Of a stretch of 64,000 bases of DNA, positions 9,393 through 19,521 are shown in pieces. The stretch's first letter is position 1. Each line of letters begins with the position of its first letter. A program made the position numbers and the translations under genes. Origin of the DNA: Chromobacterium phragmitis (GTDB lineage Bacteria; Pseudomonadota; Gammaproteobacteria; Burkholderiales; Chromobacteriaceae); NCBI RefSeq assembly GCF_003325475.1, contig NZ_CP029495.1, positions 310,001 through 374,000 on the forward strand, in the 5' to 3' direction. The notes under the pieces were generated by a model, which saw only the letters and a list, made by a program, of their open reading frames with translations, did not search any database and had not been told where the DNA came from.

Positions 9393-10148
9393 TCAGGCAA
9401 ACAGCCGGCGCACCCTCTCCAGGTCTTCCGGCGTGTCCACCCCGGCGGCGGGCGCCTCGTCCGCCAGCGCCACCATGATGCTGTAACCATGCCAGAGCAC
9501 GCGCAATTGTTCCAGCGCCTCGCACTGTTCCAGCGGCGCCGGCTCCAGGCCGGCATAGGCCGCCAAAAAACCGGCGCGATAGCCATACATGCCGATGTGG
9601 CGATAGACCGGCAGCCCGGCCGGCAGCGTCGAACGGTCGACAGCATAGGCGTCGCGGGCGTAGGGAATCGGCGCGCGGCTGAAGTACAGCGCGCGGCCAT
9701 GCTTGTCCAGCGCCACCTTCACCACATTCGGATTGAAGTGATCGGCCGCGTCGTGCAGCGCGTGCGCCAGCGTCGCCACCGGCGCGTCGGTCGCGGCCAG
9801 CAGCTCGGCCAGGCGATTGATCAGCTCCGGCGCGATCAGCGGCTCGTCGCCCTGCACGTTGACCACCAGCGCATCGGCCGGCAGCGCCAGCTTGGCGGCC
9901 ACCTCGGCCAGGCGATCGGTGCCGCTGGCATGGTCGTCGCGCGTCAGCACCGCCTCGACGCCGTGCGCGGCGCAGGCGGCCAGGATGTCGGCGTGGTCGG
10001 TGGCGACCACGACGCGGCCGGCGCGGCTCTTCGCCGCCTGCTCCGCCACGCGCGCCACCATGGGCTTGCCGGCGATGTCGGCCAACGGCTTGCCCGGCAA
10101 ACGGCTGGAGGCCATCCGCGCCGGAATCACCACCGTAAAGCCGCTCAT
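9393..10148 (-). CDS. kdsB: 3-deoxy-manno-octulosonate cytidylyltransferase (CMP-KDO synthetase)
   Basis: A 251-residue enzyme that activates KDO with CTP for lipopolysaccharide inner-core synthesis. The N-terminal nucleotide motif IPARMASSRLPGKPL (about residues 7-21) and VQGDEPLI near residue 100 are diagnostic. The start at 10148 overlaps the stop of the upstream Trm112-like gene in an ATGA arrangement, which indicates translational coupling. With lpxK next to it this is a lipid A/KDO block. Confidence 0.96.
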   Translation of the reverse strand: MSGFTVVIPARMASSRLPGKPLADIAGKPMVARVAEQAAKSRAGRVVVATDHADILAACAAHGVEAVLTRDDHASGTDRLAEVAAKLALPADALVVNVQGDEPLIAPELINRLAELLAATDAPVATLAHALHDAADHFNPNVVKVALDKHGRALYFSRAPIPYARDAYAVDRSTLPAGLPVYRHIGMYGYRAGFLAAYAGLEPAPLEQCEALEQLRVLWHGYSIMVALADEAPAAGVDTPEDLERVRRLFA

Positions 10149-10327
10149 TTTACGTCTTCTTCCGGCGCCAGCTCGCGCGCTTCGCTCTCCAGCATCATCG
10201 GAATGCCGTCCTTGATCGGGAACGCCAGGCGGTCGCCCTTGCAGATCAGCTCTTCCTTGCTCTTGTCGAACACCAGCGGGCCCTTGCACAGCGGGCACAC
10301 CAGGATTTCCAGAAATTTAGCGTCCAT
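10145..10327 (-). CDS. Trm112-family small protein (YcaR-like)
   Basis: A 60-residue protein with the Trm112 pattern: CPLCKG at residues 11-16, a later cysteine in LICKGD and the FPIKDGIPMML motif. The family is found between lpxK and kdsB in many proteobacteria. It is thought to act as a small partner or stabiliser protein, but its bacterial role is not settled. It overlaps lpxK by 11 bases and kdsB by 4 bases. Confidence 0.92.
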   Translation of the reverse strand: MDAKFLEILVCPLCKGPLVFDKSKEELICKGDRLAFPIKDGIPMMLESEARELAPEEDVK

Positions 10328-11336
10328 GTTTCGTCTTCAAGCGGGCTAGTATCCACTCGCACAGATCAGGCGCCAGCATGGCCTGAACCGGCAAAACCCA
10401 TAGTCTAGCACGCTGCGCCGCGTCATGAAGCGCGCGCGAGAGCTTGACCGCGTCCTTGCTGGTGACGATCACCGCGTCCGCATCGGCTGGAATGTCACCC
10501 GGCGAGAATGGATGATGGTCGGGAAATGACAACTTCCGATCCACCGCCATGCCCATTGCCGCCAAAGTATCGAAAAAGCGCTGCGGATGGCCGATGCCGG
10601 CCAGCGCGGCTACCCGCAAGCCGGCAAAGTCGGCCGCCCCGCGCGTGACAGAGGCATCGTCCAGCGCATGGCAGAGGCCAGGGCGCAAGGTCATGGCGAA
10701 GCGCGGCAAACCGTCCGGCAAGGACAGATCGGCTCCTTCGCCATTCACGACGACTGCGTCCACGCTGCGCAAGCGGGAAGCCGGCTCGCGCAGCGGGCCG
10801 TTAGGCAGCAGCCTGCCGTTGCCCAGACCGCGCCTGCCGTCCAGCACCGCGATCTCCAGGTCGCGCGCCAACCGGTAATGCTGCAGACCATCGTCGCTGA
10901 GGATCAGCTGCACATCCGGATGAAGCGCCAGCAAACGACGGCCGGCGGCGACGCGATCCCGCCCCACCACCACCGGCGCGCCGGAGGCGGCCAGCAGCAA
11001 CGGCTCATCGCCCACCACAGCCGGATCGCCGCCCGGCTTCGCCTCGGTAGGAATCGTCGCCTCGCCGCCGTAGCCGCGGCTGATCACCCCGACCTTGACG
11101 CCCCGCGCGGCGAAGTCGCGCAGCAACGCCAGCGTCAACGGCGTCTTGCCGACGCCGCCGACATTGATGTTGCCGATCACCGCCACCGGAACCGCGAGCT
11201 TCTCGCTCGTTTTCCAGCCGCGGCGGAACGCCTGCCGGCGGATGGCGGCCAGCAGCGCGAAAAGCCCTTCCAGCGGAGCCAGAAGGGCTGTCAGCCAGCC
11301 TCGCGGCCGGTACCAGTGCTGTTCTATCAACCTCAT
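10317..11336 (-). CDS. lpxK: Tetraacyldisaccharide 4'-kinase
   Basis: A 339-residue kinase that phosphorylates the 4' position of the lipid A precursor at the inner face of the inner membrane. The P-loop GGVGKTPLT is near residues 60-68, an amphipathic/hydrophobic N-terminus anchors it to the membrane, and the late TSKDAVKL motif is typical. It is preceded 13 bases away by exbD and overlaps the Trm112-like gene, consistent with an exbB-exbD-lpxK-Trm112-kdsB-adk transcript. Confidence 0.95.
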   Translation of the reverse strand: MRLIEQHWYRPRGWLTALLAPLEGLFALLAAIRRQAFRRGWKTSEKLAVPVAVIGNINVGGVGKTPLTLALLRDFAARGVKVGVISRGYGGEATIPTEAKPGGDPAVVGDEPLLLAASGAPVVVGRDRVAAGRRLLALHPDVQLILSDDGLQHYRLARDLEIAVLDGRRGLGNGRLLPNGPLREPASRLRSVDAVVVNGEGADLSLPDGLPRFAMTLRPGLCHALDDASVTRGAADFAGLRVAALAGIGHPQRFFDTLAAMGMAVDRKLSFPDHHPFSPGDIPADADAVIVTSKDAVKLSRALHDAAQRARLWVLPVQAMLAPDLCEWILARLKTKHGR

Positions 11337-11349
11337 GCCGTTTCAGGCT

Positions 11350-11766
11350 TCACTTCAGGTTCTGGGTGGCGAAGGTCAGTTGCGACAAGCCGGCCTCGCG
11401 GGCCGCTTCCATCACGGTGATCACCGACTGGTGGGTGGACTTGGCGTCGGCGTTGACCACTACCACCACGTCGCTCTTGCCTGCGGCCGCGGCCTTCAGC
11501 CTGGCTGCCAGCCCGGCCTTGTCGCCGCCGGGCAACTTGGCGTCGTTCACCGCCATCTCTCCGTCGGCGGCCACCGATACTTTAATCTCCAGGGTCCTGC
11601 TCTGCTGTTGCTCGCCCTGCGCGGTCGGCAGATTGATCTTCAGCTCGGAAAAATGGGAATAGGTGGTGGTGACCATCAGGAAAATCAGGATCACCAGCAG
11701 CACGTCGATCAAGGGAATGAAATTGATCTCCGGCTCGTCCCTGCCCCGGCCGCGACGAAAATTCAT
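11350..11766 (-). CDS. exbD: Biopolymer transport protein ExbD/TolR family
   Basis: A 138-residue protein with a short cytoplasmic N-terminus, one membrane helix (about residues 17-37) containing the essential aspartate of FIPLIDVLLV, and a periplasmic domain. With ExbB it forms a proton-driven motor that energises TonB. It starts 2 bases after the exbB stop. Placement ahead of lpxK is common in betaproteobacteria and does not by itself reveal the partner transporter. Confidence 0.92.
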   Translation of the reverse strand: MNFRRGRGRDEPEINFIPLIDVLLVILIFLMVTTTYSHFSELKINLPTAQGEQQQSRTLEIKVSVAADGEMAVNDAKLPGGDKAGLAARLKAAAAGKSDVVVVVNADAKSTHQSVITVMEAAREAGLSQLTFATQNLK

Positions 11767-11768
11767 GC

Positions 11769-12383
11769 TCAGCCCCCGTTCTTGCGCTCGCCGTGCGCCA
11801 CTTCGACCAGCTTGATCGCCTGCGCCTCCATTTCCACCAGCAGGCCGTCGACCTTGGAACGGAAATAGCGATAGAACATCATGCTGGGGATGGCGACGAT
11901 CAAGCCGAAGGCTGTGTTGTACAGCGCCACGGAGATGCCATGCGCCAATTGCTGCGGATTGGCCCCGCTGGCGTTCTGGGAGCCGAAGATTTCAATCATG
12001 CCGATCACGGTGCCCAATAGACCCAGAAGCGGCGCCATCGCGGCGATGGTGCCCAGCGTGGTCAACAGCCGCTCCAACTGATAGGCCACCTGGCGGCCTT
12101 CATCCTCGATCGACTCCTTCATCACCTCGCGGCTGCCGTGCACATTGCGCAAGCCGGCCGCAAACAGGCGGCCAAGCGGAGAATGGCCGTGGAGACGCTG
12201 CATCAACTCGTCCTTGTCGCCCACCCGGCGGTACTCCTGCAGCGTCTGCGCCAGCAGGCCATGCGGCACCACCGCGCCGCGCCTCAGGGAGTACAGCCGC
12301 TCCAGGATGATGGCCAGCGACACCACCGACGCCGCGATGATGGTCCAGATCGGCCAGCCGGCCGCTTCAACGATAGCCCACAC
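11769..12383 (-). CDS. exbB: MotA/TolQ/ExbB proton channel family protein
   Basis: A 204-residue protein with three membrane helices (about residues 10-30, 100-125 and 145-170) and the conserved APLLGLLGTVIGMI segment that lines the proton channel. It pairs with the ExbD just downstream. The start ATG at 12383 begins the minus-strand operon; the upstream intergenic region contains the paired DnaA boxes. Confidence 0.92.
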   Translation of the reverse strand: MWAIVEAAGWPIWTIIAASVVSLAIILERLYSLRRGAVVPHGLLAQTLQEYRRVGDKDELMQRLHGHSPLGRLFAAGLRNVHGSREVMKESIEDEGRQVAYQLERLLTTLGTIAAMAPLLGLLGTVIGMIEIFGSQNASGANPQQLAHGISVALYNTAFGLIVAIPSMMFYRYFRSKVDGLLVEMEAQAIKLVEVAHGERKNGG

Positions 12384-12529
12384 GAAGCATTCTCCGTCAT
12401 CGATACAAACGCCAGACTTTATTACCTCCAGCGGGGTTCAGGCAACCTCGCGGGAATAAATTTCACGCAGTTTGCCACTTTTTTGGGCAACAGCTGTCAA
12501 AAGCCGTTGCCACCGGAACGCCTCCCTAG

Positions 12530-12565
12530 TTATCCACAAGGTTATTCCGCGGTTGCTGTGGATAA
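12530..12565. promoter_or_regulatory. Pair of perfect DnaA boxes in inverted orientation
   Basis: TTATCCACA occurs at 12530-12538 on the plus strand and again on the minus strand (read as TGTGGATAA) at 12557-12565, with an 18-base gap. Both match the strict DnaA box. They sit in the 277-base intergenic region between exbB (-) and the DUF4442 gene (+). No dnaA or other origin gene is nearby, so this is more likely a DnaA-responsive regulatory or titration site than oriC. As a single-stranded form the arms could also pair. Confidence 0.6.
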
Positions 12566-12660
12566 TTTGACAAGCGATTGGACGGATTTTCCGCGCAGGG
12601 CATTGACATCGCGCAAACCTTTGTCAACGATGGATCATCAAAACGACCGTTTGAATCGAT

Positions 12661-13119
12661 ATGAACCTGCCCATCTGGCTGATCAAGCTGCTATTCAATC
12701 TGTGGCCGCCCTTCCTCGGCGCCGGCATTCGCGTGCGCGAGCTGTCGCCGGACTTCCGCCAGGCCGAAGTCCGGCTCAAGCTGGGCCTGGGCAACCGCAA
12801 CTACGTCGGCACCCATTTCGGCGGCAGCCTGTACGCGATGACGGACCCGTTCTACATGCTGATGCTGCTGCGCCAGCTGGGCGGGGACTACTACGTGTGG
12901 GACAAGGCGGGGCGCATAGACTACATCAAACCCGGCCGCGGCGTGGTTCGGGCGCTGTTCCATCTGTCAGACGAGCAGTTGGCCGACATCCGCGAGCGCA
13001 CCGCCGCCGGCGACAAATACCTGCCCGAGATGACGGTTGAGATTCGCGACGCCGACGACGAACTGGTCGCCACCGTGCACAAGACGCTATACGTGCGCAA
13101 AAAGCCGCGGCAACGCTGA
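12661..13119 (+). CDS. DUF4442 / hotdog-fold thioesterase-like protein
   Basis: A 152-residue protein with the hotdog-type segment NYVGTHFGGSLYAMTDPF near residues 49-66, as in DUF4442 proteins related to acyl-CoA thioesterases. The N-terminus is hydrophobic (residues 1-20) but not a clear signal peptide. The substrate is unknown. It stands alone, divergent from exbB, and ends at a terminator shared with the ArsR-type gene. Confidence 0.8.
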   Translation: MNLPIWLIKLLFNLWPPFLGAGIRVRELSPDFRQAEVRLKLGLGNRNYVGTHFGGSLYAMTDPFYMLMLLRQLGGDYYVWDKAGRIDYIKPGRGVVRALFHLSDEQLADIRERTAAGDKYLPEMTVEIRDADDELVATVHKTLYVRKKPRQR

Positions 13120-13128
13120 ACCCGCATG

Positions 13129-13155
13129 AAAAAAGCCGCGCATGGCGGCTTTTTT
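13129..13155. terminator. Bidirectional rho-independent terminator
   Basis: An 11-base inverted repeat (AAAAAAGCCGC and its complement) with a 5-base loop ends in runs of A and T, between convergent genes. Confidence 0.88.
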
Positions 13156-13176
13156 CGCATGGGCCCCGGGCAGCGC

Positions 13177-13500
13177 TCACTCCCCGAAACCACAGAACAC
13201 TTCGCGCATCATCCTGAGCACATCCAGCGTGCGGATGTCGCCCACCCGGTAGAAGACCCGGTTGGCGTCCTTGCGCGTGCGCAAAACGCCCTTGTCCCGC
13301 ATAATGGCCAAGTGCTGGGATATATTGCTCTGGGACGTGCCGACCTGCTCGACGATGTCTTGCACGCTCACCTCCCTGTCTTCCAGCACCGATATGATCT
13401 TCAGACGCAGCGGATGCGACATGGCCTTCATCGCCCGCGATGTCTGTTCGATCTGGTCGTCGTTGAACAGCAAAGCTTTTCTCCTAATGTAGCCCGACAT
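13177..13500 (-). CDS. ArsR-family winged-helix repressor
   Basis: About 107 residues starting at the ATG of 13500; 12 more in-frame residues lie upstream but overlap the promoter. It has the ArsR fold, with recognition helix SQSNISQHLAIMRDKGVL and wing RTRKDANRVFYRV. The metal site ELCVCDL of classical ArsR/SmtB is replaced by EVSVQDI, and only one cysteine is present near the C-terminus (FCGF). It is therefore unlikely to sense arsenic through that site. Its own promoter contains a perfect inverted repeat, suggesting autoregulation. The inducer is unknown. Confidence 0.85.
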   Translation of the reverse strand: MSGYIRRKALLFNDDQIEQTSRAMKAMSHPLRLKIISVLEDREVSVQDIVEQVGTSQSNISQHLAIMRDKGVLRTRKDANRVFYRVGDIRTLDVLRMMREVFCGFGE

Positions 13501-13523
13501 TTTCTTGATTTGACTGCGGTACA

Positions 13524-13552
13524 ATAGTATCCACAAAACCGGATACTATCAA
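13524..13552 (-). promoter_or_regulatory. Promoter of the ArsR-type gene overlapped by a perfect inverted repeat (likely operator)
   Basis: On the minus strand TTGATA (13547-13552) and TACTAT (13524-13529) are separated by exactly 17 bases. A perfect 9-base inverted repeat, ATAGTATCC (13524-13532) and GGATACTAT (13541-13549) with an 8-base spacer, covers both hexamers. This is the layout expected of an autorepressed gene. The same site is 30-60 bases upstream of gpmI and might affect it. Confidence 0.7.
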
Positions 13553-13581
13553 GGTTTTCTAATATTCTGAATGCGAATGCC

Positions 13582-15105
<1,524 letters not shown>

Positions 15106-15180
15106 TCGCCTAAACTGGCGACGGCGGCCGCGTTCGCGCGCGGTCGCCGTCGTCGCCTCAAGCGAGAGAACGCCAAGGGA

Positions 15181-16521
15181 ATGAAACCTTACCTGCTGCT
15201 GGCCCTGCTGGCCGGCGCCGCCCACGCGGCCAACACCAACACATCTTCCTCCAGCCTGTCCGCGGCTCCGCACCAGCAGGACCTGAAAAACGTGCGCAAG
15301 GAAATCGACACCCTGAAAAAGGACCTAGCGCAGAAACAGACTGTGCAGAAAGAAGCGCAGTCCGCGATCAAGGAATCAGAACAGGCCATCAGCCAGACCA
15401 AGCAGGCGCTGGCCACGCTGGAGCAGAAGCAGAGCCAGTCCGAGCAGCAGTTGACCGAGCTGCGCGCCAAAATCGAGCAAACCCGGACCAAGCTGGCCGG
15501 CACCCGCCAGCGCGTCGGCCAGATGCTGGTGCGCCAGTACAAGAACGGCCAGCACGACGCGATGAAGCTGATGCTGAACGCCGACGACCCCAACCAGAAC
15601 GCCCGCGATCTCACCTACTACCAGCACATCGCCCGCGCCGAACAACAGCTGGTGCAACAGCTGGTGGCCCAGCAGCGGCAACTGGAAACGCTGTCCGCGC
15701 AGCTGGAGCAGGAACTGGCCAAGCTGAACAACCTGTCCGACCGCAAGTCGCAGGAAAAGAGCGATCTGGAAAAGGACAAGACCCAGCAGGTGCAACAGCT
15801 GAACAAGGTGGCCGGCGAGATCAAGCAAGGCCAGAGCAAGCTGACGCAACTGCAGGAGGACGAGAAGCACCTGGCCAATGTGATCGCCCAGATCAACCGC
15901 GAGATCCAGCGCCGCCGCGCCGAAGCCGCGCGCAAGGCCGCGGAAGCGCGCAAGGCCAAGCTGGCCGCCGCCCGCGAGGCCGCGCGCAAGGAAAACGAGC
16001 GCCGCCGCAAACTGGCTGAAGAAGCCAAAAAACAAGGCAAGCCGGTGCCGGAAGAAGCGAAGAAAACGGTGATCGTCAAGGAAGAGCCGGCACAGACTGT
16101 GGACGATGTGGCCGACGGCAGCGCTTCCGGCCGCGCCTTCGCCAGCCTGCAGGGCAGGATGAAGATGCCGGTGGCCGGCCAGATAGGCGGCGCCTACGGC
16201 AAACCGCGCAAGGAAGGCACCACCTGGAAAGGCGTGTTCATCCGCGCCGCGGCCGGCCAGCCGGTACGCAGCGTGGCGGACGGCACCGTCGTGTATGCCG
16301 ACGAGTTGCGCGGATTCGGCAAGGCGGTGATCATAGACCACGGCGGCAATTACATGACGGTGTACACCAATCTGTCCGCCATCGCCAAATCGTCCGGCAG
16401 CGGCGTCAAGGCCGGGGAAACACTCGGCAACACCGGCGCGCTGGACAATGGCGAATCCGGACTGTACTTTGAAATCCGGCACCTCGGCCGCACCCTCAAC
16501 CCGCAAGCCTGGACACGCTAA
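15181..16521 (+). CDS. envC: EnvC-like murein hydrolase activator (degenerate M23/LytM domain)
   Basis: A 446-residue periplasmic protein with a signal peptide (cleavage near residue 17, AHA), long coiled coils (about residues 30-280) and a C-terminal LytM domain (about 325-446). The zinc motif HxGxD is replaced by WKGVFIR, and the final HxH is replaced by LYFEIR. As in E. coli EnvC it is therefore probably catalytically inactive and activates amidases at the septum. Placement between gpmI and ctpA supports this. The start ATG at 15181 follows an AAGGGA site. Confidence 0.9.
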   Translation: MKPYLLLALLAGAAHAANTNTSSSSLSAAPHQQDLKNVRKEIDTLKKDLAQKQTVQKEAQSAIKESEQAISQTKQALATLEQKQSQSEQQLTELRAKIEQTRTKLAGTRQRVGQMLVRQYKNGQHDAMKLMLNADDPNQNARDLTYYQHIARAEQQLVQQLVAQQRQLETLSAQLEQELAKLNNLSDRKSQEKSDLEKDKTQQVQQLNKVAGEIKQGQSKLTQLQEDEKHLANVIAQINREIQRRRAEAARKAAEARKAKLAAAREAARKENERRRKLAEEAKKQGKPVPEEAKKTVIVKEEPAQTVDDVADGSASGRAFASLQGRMKMPVAGQIGGAYGKPRKEGTTWKGVFIRAAAGQPVRSVADGTVVYADELRGFGKAVIIDHGGNYMTVYTNLSAIAKSSGSGVKAGETLGNTGALDNGESGLYFEIRHLGRTLNPQAWTR

Positions 16522-16549
16522 GGTGCCGGACACGGAGAATCAGCAAAGC

Positions 16550-17974
16550 ATGAGCAGCCAAAAAATGAAGAAAATCGCATGGTTGATGGCAGGCGCCATG
16601 GCCGGTGGCGTCCTCACCCTCAGCATGCAGGCCCTGGCCGACAAGGAAGCCTCGCCGCTGCCGCTGAACGAGTTGCGCACCTTTGCCGAGGTGTTCAGCC
16701 TGATCAAGCAAAGCTACGTCGAACCGGTCACCGACAAAAAGCTGATCGACGAAGCCATCAAGGGCATGCTGACCGGCCTCGACCCGCACTCCGACTACAT
16801 GGACGCCGAAGAATTCAAGGAACTGCGCGAAGGCACGCAAGGCGAATTCGGCGGGCTGGGCATCGAGATCGGCGCCGAGGACGGCCTGGTCAAGGTGGTA
16901 TCCCCGATCGAGGACACCCCGGCGCAGAAGGCCGGCATCAAGAGCGGCGACCTGATCATCAAGATCGACGACACGCCGGTGCGCGGCCTGTCGCTGAACG
17001 ACGCGGTGAAGAAGATGCGCGGCAAGCCGGGCAGCAAGGTCACGCTGACCATCGCCCGCAAGAACGAGGCCAAGCCGCTGGTCTTCACGCTGGCTCGGGC
17101 CATCATCAAGACCAAGAGCGTCAAATACCGGATGCTGGAGCCGGGCTACGGCTACGTGCGCATCGCCCAGTTCCAGGAGCACACCGCCGAGGATCTGGCT
17201 GCCGGCCTGCAAAAGCTGTACCAGGAAAACAAGCAGCCGCTGAAGGGCCTGGTGCTGGACCTGCGCGACGACCCGGGCGGCCTGCTGAACGGCGCCGTCG
17301 GCGTCGCCGCCGCCTTCCTGCCCAAGGACAAGCTGGTGGTCTACACCGAAGGCCGCACGCCGGACGCCAAAATGCGCCTGACCGCCACCCTGCAGAACTA
17401 CGCGCGCCAGAACGGCACCGACCCGCTGGCCAAGCTACCGCTGGCCGTGCGCAGCGTGCCGCTGGCCGTGCTGGTCAACGGCGGCTCCGCCTCGGCGTCG
17501 GAAATCGTCGCCGGCGCGCTGCAGGACCACAAGCGCGCGGTGCTGGTGGGCACCCAGACCTTCGGCAAGGGCTCGGTGCAATCCATCCTGCCGCTGGGCA
17601 CCCAGGGCGGCATCAAGCTGACCACCGCCCGCTATTTCACGCCAAGCGGCCGTTCCATTCAGGCCAAGGGCATCACGCCTGACGTGGCGGCCGAAGACGC
17701 GACGCTGACCGCCGCCGACCAGGCGCTGCGAGTGCGCGAGGCCGACCTGGAAAACCACCTGGCCAATCCCAACGGCGACGACAAGCCGGCCAAGGCGGCG
17801 AAGCCGACGGCCAAGCCGCTGCCGGCCCCAGCCGCTCCGGAAAGCAAGGACAAGGCCCCGGACACGCCGGAAACCGGCGCGCCGCGCGCGCAAAACCCCA
17901 GAAGCGACTACCAGCTGTCGCAGGCGCTGAACGTGCTCAAGGTGCAACAGATCCTGCAGAAGAACGAGAACTGA
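16550..17974 (+). CDS. ctpA: S41 carboxyl-terminal processing peptidase
   Basis: About 474 residues: a signal/anchor sequence (residues 8-32), a PDZ domain (about 95-175) and an S41 protease domain. The catalytic serine is in GGSASASEI and the lysine in TFGKGSVQ. It acts in the periplasm on C-termini, in some bacteria on cell-wall hydrolases. A low-complexity Lys/Ala/Pro tail (about 405-445) follows the protease. I use the ATG at 16550, preceded by GGAG; the frame is open back into envC. Adjacent EnvC suggests a shared role in peptidoglycan turnover. Confidence 0.92.
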   Translation: MSSQKMKKIAWLMAGAMAGGVLTLSMQALADKEASPLPLNELRTFAEVFSLIKQSYVEPVTDKKLIDEAIKGMLTGLDPHSDYMDAEEFKELREGTQGEFGGLGIEIGAEDGLVKVVSPIEDTPAQKAGIKSGDLIIKIDDTPVRGLSLNDAVKKMRGKPGSKVTLTIARKNEAKPLVFTLARAIIKTKSVKYRMLEPGYGYVRIAQFQEHTAEDLAAGLQKLYQENKQPLKGLVLDLRDDPGGLLNGAVGVAAAFLPKDKLVVYTEGRTPDAKMRLTATLQNYARQNGTDPLAKLPLAVRSVPLAVLVNGGSASASEIVAGALQDHKRAVLVGTQTFGKGSVQSILPLGTQGGIKLTTARYFTPSGRSIQAKGITPDVAAEDATLTAADQALRVREADLENHLANPNGDDKPAKAAKPTAKPLPAPAAPESKDKAPDTPETGAPRAQNPRSDYQLSQALNVLKVQQILQKNEN

Positions 17975-17995
17975 CCCCGCCTCTTCCCGCCCCGT

Positions 17996-18023
17996 GCCGC
18001 CCGGCCTTGCCGGGCGGCATTTT
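17996..18023 (+). terminator. Terminator after ctpA
   Basis: GCCGCCCGGC and its complement with a CTT loop are followed by ATTTTT. Confidence 0.85.
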
Positions 18024-18115
18024 TCATGGCCGCGCGCTTACGTTCCGAAACACAGCGCCGGGGCAATCCTGATATTCTTGATGGTTATCCACTCCACCAG
18101 GCCGGAGCCCGCCGC

Positions 18116-19423
18116 ATGCTGACCCGCGAGTTCGTCCATACCTTCCGCGAAGCCGCGCCCTATATCAACGCCTACCGCGGCAAGACCTTCGTTCTGGCCA
18201 TGGGCGGCGAGAGCCTGCTGGACGGCGACTTCTCCAGCATGGCGCAGGACATCAACCTGCTGGTCAGCCTGGGCGTGCGCATCGTGCTGGTCCACGGCAT
18301 CCGGCCGCAGATCGAAACCCTGCTGCAGCGCCAGGGCATCGCCCCCCAATTCCACCAGCAGCGCCGCGTCACCGACGCGGCCACCATGGACATCGTAAAA
18401 CAGGCCGCCGGCGCCACCCGCCACGATGTGGAGGCCCGGCTGTCGATGGGCATGCCGCACTCGCCCATGCACGGCGCCCACCTGCGCGTGGCCGGCGGCA
18501 ATTTCGTCACCGCCCAGCCGCTGGGCGTGCTGGACGGCGTGGACATGCAATACACCGGCCAAGTGCGGAGGGTGGACGCGGCCGCCATCCGCCAGCGGCT
18601 GGACGGCGGCGAATTGGTGCTGCTGACTCCGGTGGGCTACTCGCTGACCGGCGAAAGCTTCAACTTGGCCATGGAGGAGCTGGCCACCCATGCCGCCATC
18701 GCGCTGAAAGCGGAAAAACTGATTTTCGTGGTGGAAGGGCGCGGCGCGGTGGAACAGGACAGCGAGCTGATCAGCACGCTGACCGCCCACCAGGCCGAGC
18801 AGCTGCTGCAAGCGGGCAGCTTGCAGGACGACGTGGCCGCCTGCCTGCCCTATTGCATACGCGCCACCCGCGAAGGCATCCCGCGCGCCCACCTGGTCAG
18901 CCGCCATCAGGACGGCGCGCTGCTGCTGGAGCACTTCACCCGCGGCGGCAACGGCACCATGATCGCGCGCGATCCGCTGGTCAAGGTGCGCCACGCCAGC
19001 ATCGAAGACGTGGGCGACATCCTGGGCCTGATCCGCCCGCTGGAAGAGCAAGGCATCCTGGTGCGCCGAAGCCGCGAGCGGCTGGAGGTGGAAATCGGCG
19101 AATACTCGGTGCTGGAGCACGACGGCAAGATTTACGGCTGCGTGGCGATGCACCCGTTTCCCGAGGCCGAGACCGCCGAGCTGGCCTGCCTGGCCGTGTC
19201 GCAGGAAAAGCGCGACGGCGGCTTCGGCGAACAGCTGCTCAAGCACGTGGAATACCAGGCCCGCACCCAGGGCTTGCAGTCGCTGTTCGTGCTCACCACC
19301 CAGACCTCGCACTGGTTCGTCGAGCGCGGCTTCGCCGAAGTGGACAAGAGCGCGCTGCCGTTGACGCGCCAGCAATTTTACAATTACCAACGCCGTTCCA
19401 AGGTATTGGTCAAGAAGCTGTAA
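18116..19423 (+). CDS. argA: Amino-acid N-acetyltransferase (N-acetylglutamate synthase)
   Basis: A 435-residue enzyme for the first step of arginine biosynthesis. An amino-acid-kinase-like domain (about residues 1-280, with GKTFVLAMGGE near 22 and VHGIRPQI near 60) is followed by a GNAT acetyltransferase domain (about 290-435, with ACLAVSQEKRDGGFGEQLL). This is the classical ArgA organisation. The start is the ATG at 18116; 30 further in-frame codons upstream overlap the ctpA terminator region. A feedback site for arginine is expected from the family but cannot be judged here. Confidence 0.93.
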   Translation: MLTREFVHTFREAAPYINAYRGKTFVLAMGGESLLDGDFSSMAQDINLLVSLGVRIVLVHGIRPQIETLLQRQGIAPQFHQQRRVTDAATMDIVKQAAGATRHDVEARLSMGMPHSPMHGAHLRVAGGNFVTAQPLGVLDGVDMQYTGQVRRVDAAAIRQRLDGGELVLLTPVGYSLTGESFNLAMEELATHAAIALKAEKLIFVVEGRGAVEQDSELISTLTAHQAEQLLQAGSLQDDVAACLPYCIRATREGIPRAHLVSRHQDGALLLEHFTRGGNGTMIARDPLVKVRHASIEDVGDILGLIRPLEEQGILVRRSRERLEVEIGEYSVLEHDGKIYGCVAMHPFPEAETAELACLAVSQEKRDGGFGEQLLKHVEYQARTQGLQSLFVLTTQTSHWFVERGFAEVDKSALPLTRQQFYNYQRRSKVLVKKL

Positions 19424-19450
19424 CAAATAGCGGCGATGATGCCGCCACGG

Positions 19451-19479
19451 TTGGAACGACGCGGTCTCTGTGACACAAT
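19451..19479 (+). promoter_or_regulatory. Predicted sigma-70 promoter of yggX
   Basis: TTGGAA (19451-19456) and CACAAT (19474-19479) are spaced by 17 bases and end 42 bases before the yggX start. Confidence 0.5.
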
Positions 19480-19521
19480 AGCCTGTTGTTTCAATCCGAT
19501 TCCAAGCAAGGATTTCAAGCC

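Noticed and set aside
13528..13536. A third DnaA box (GTATCCACA) near gpmI
   Set aside because: It has one mismatch and is fully explained by the ArsR promoter dyad.
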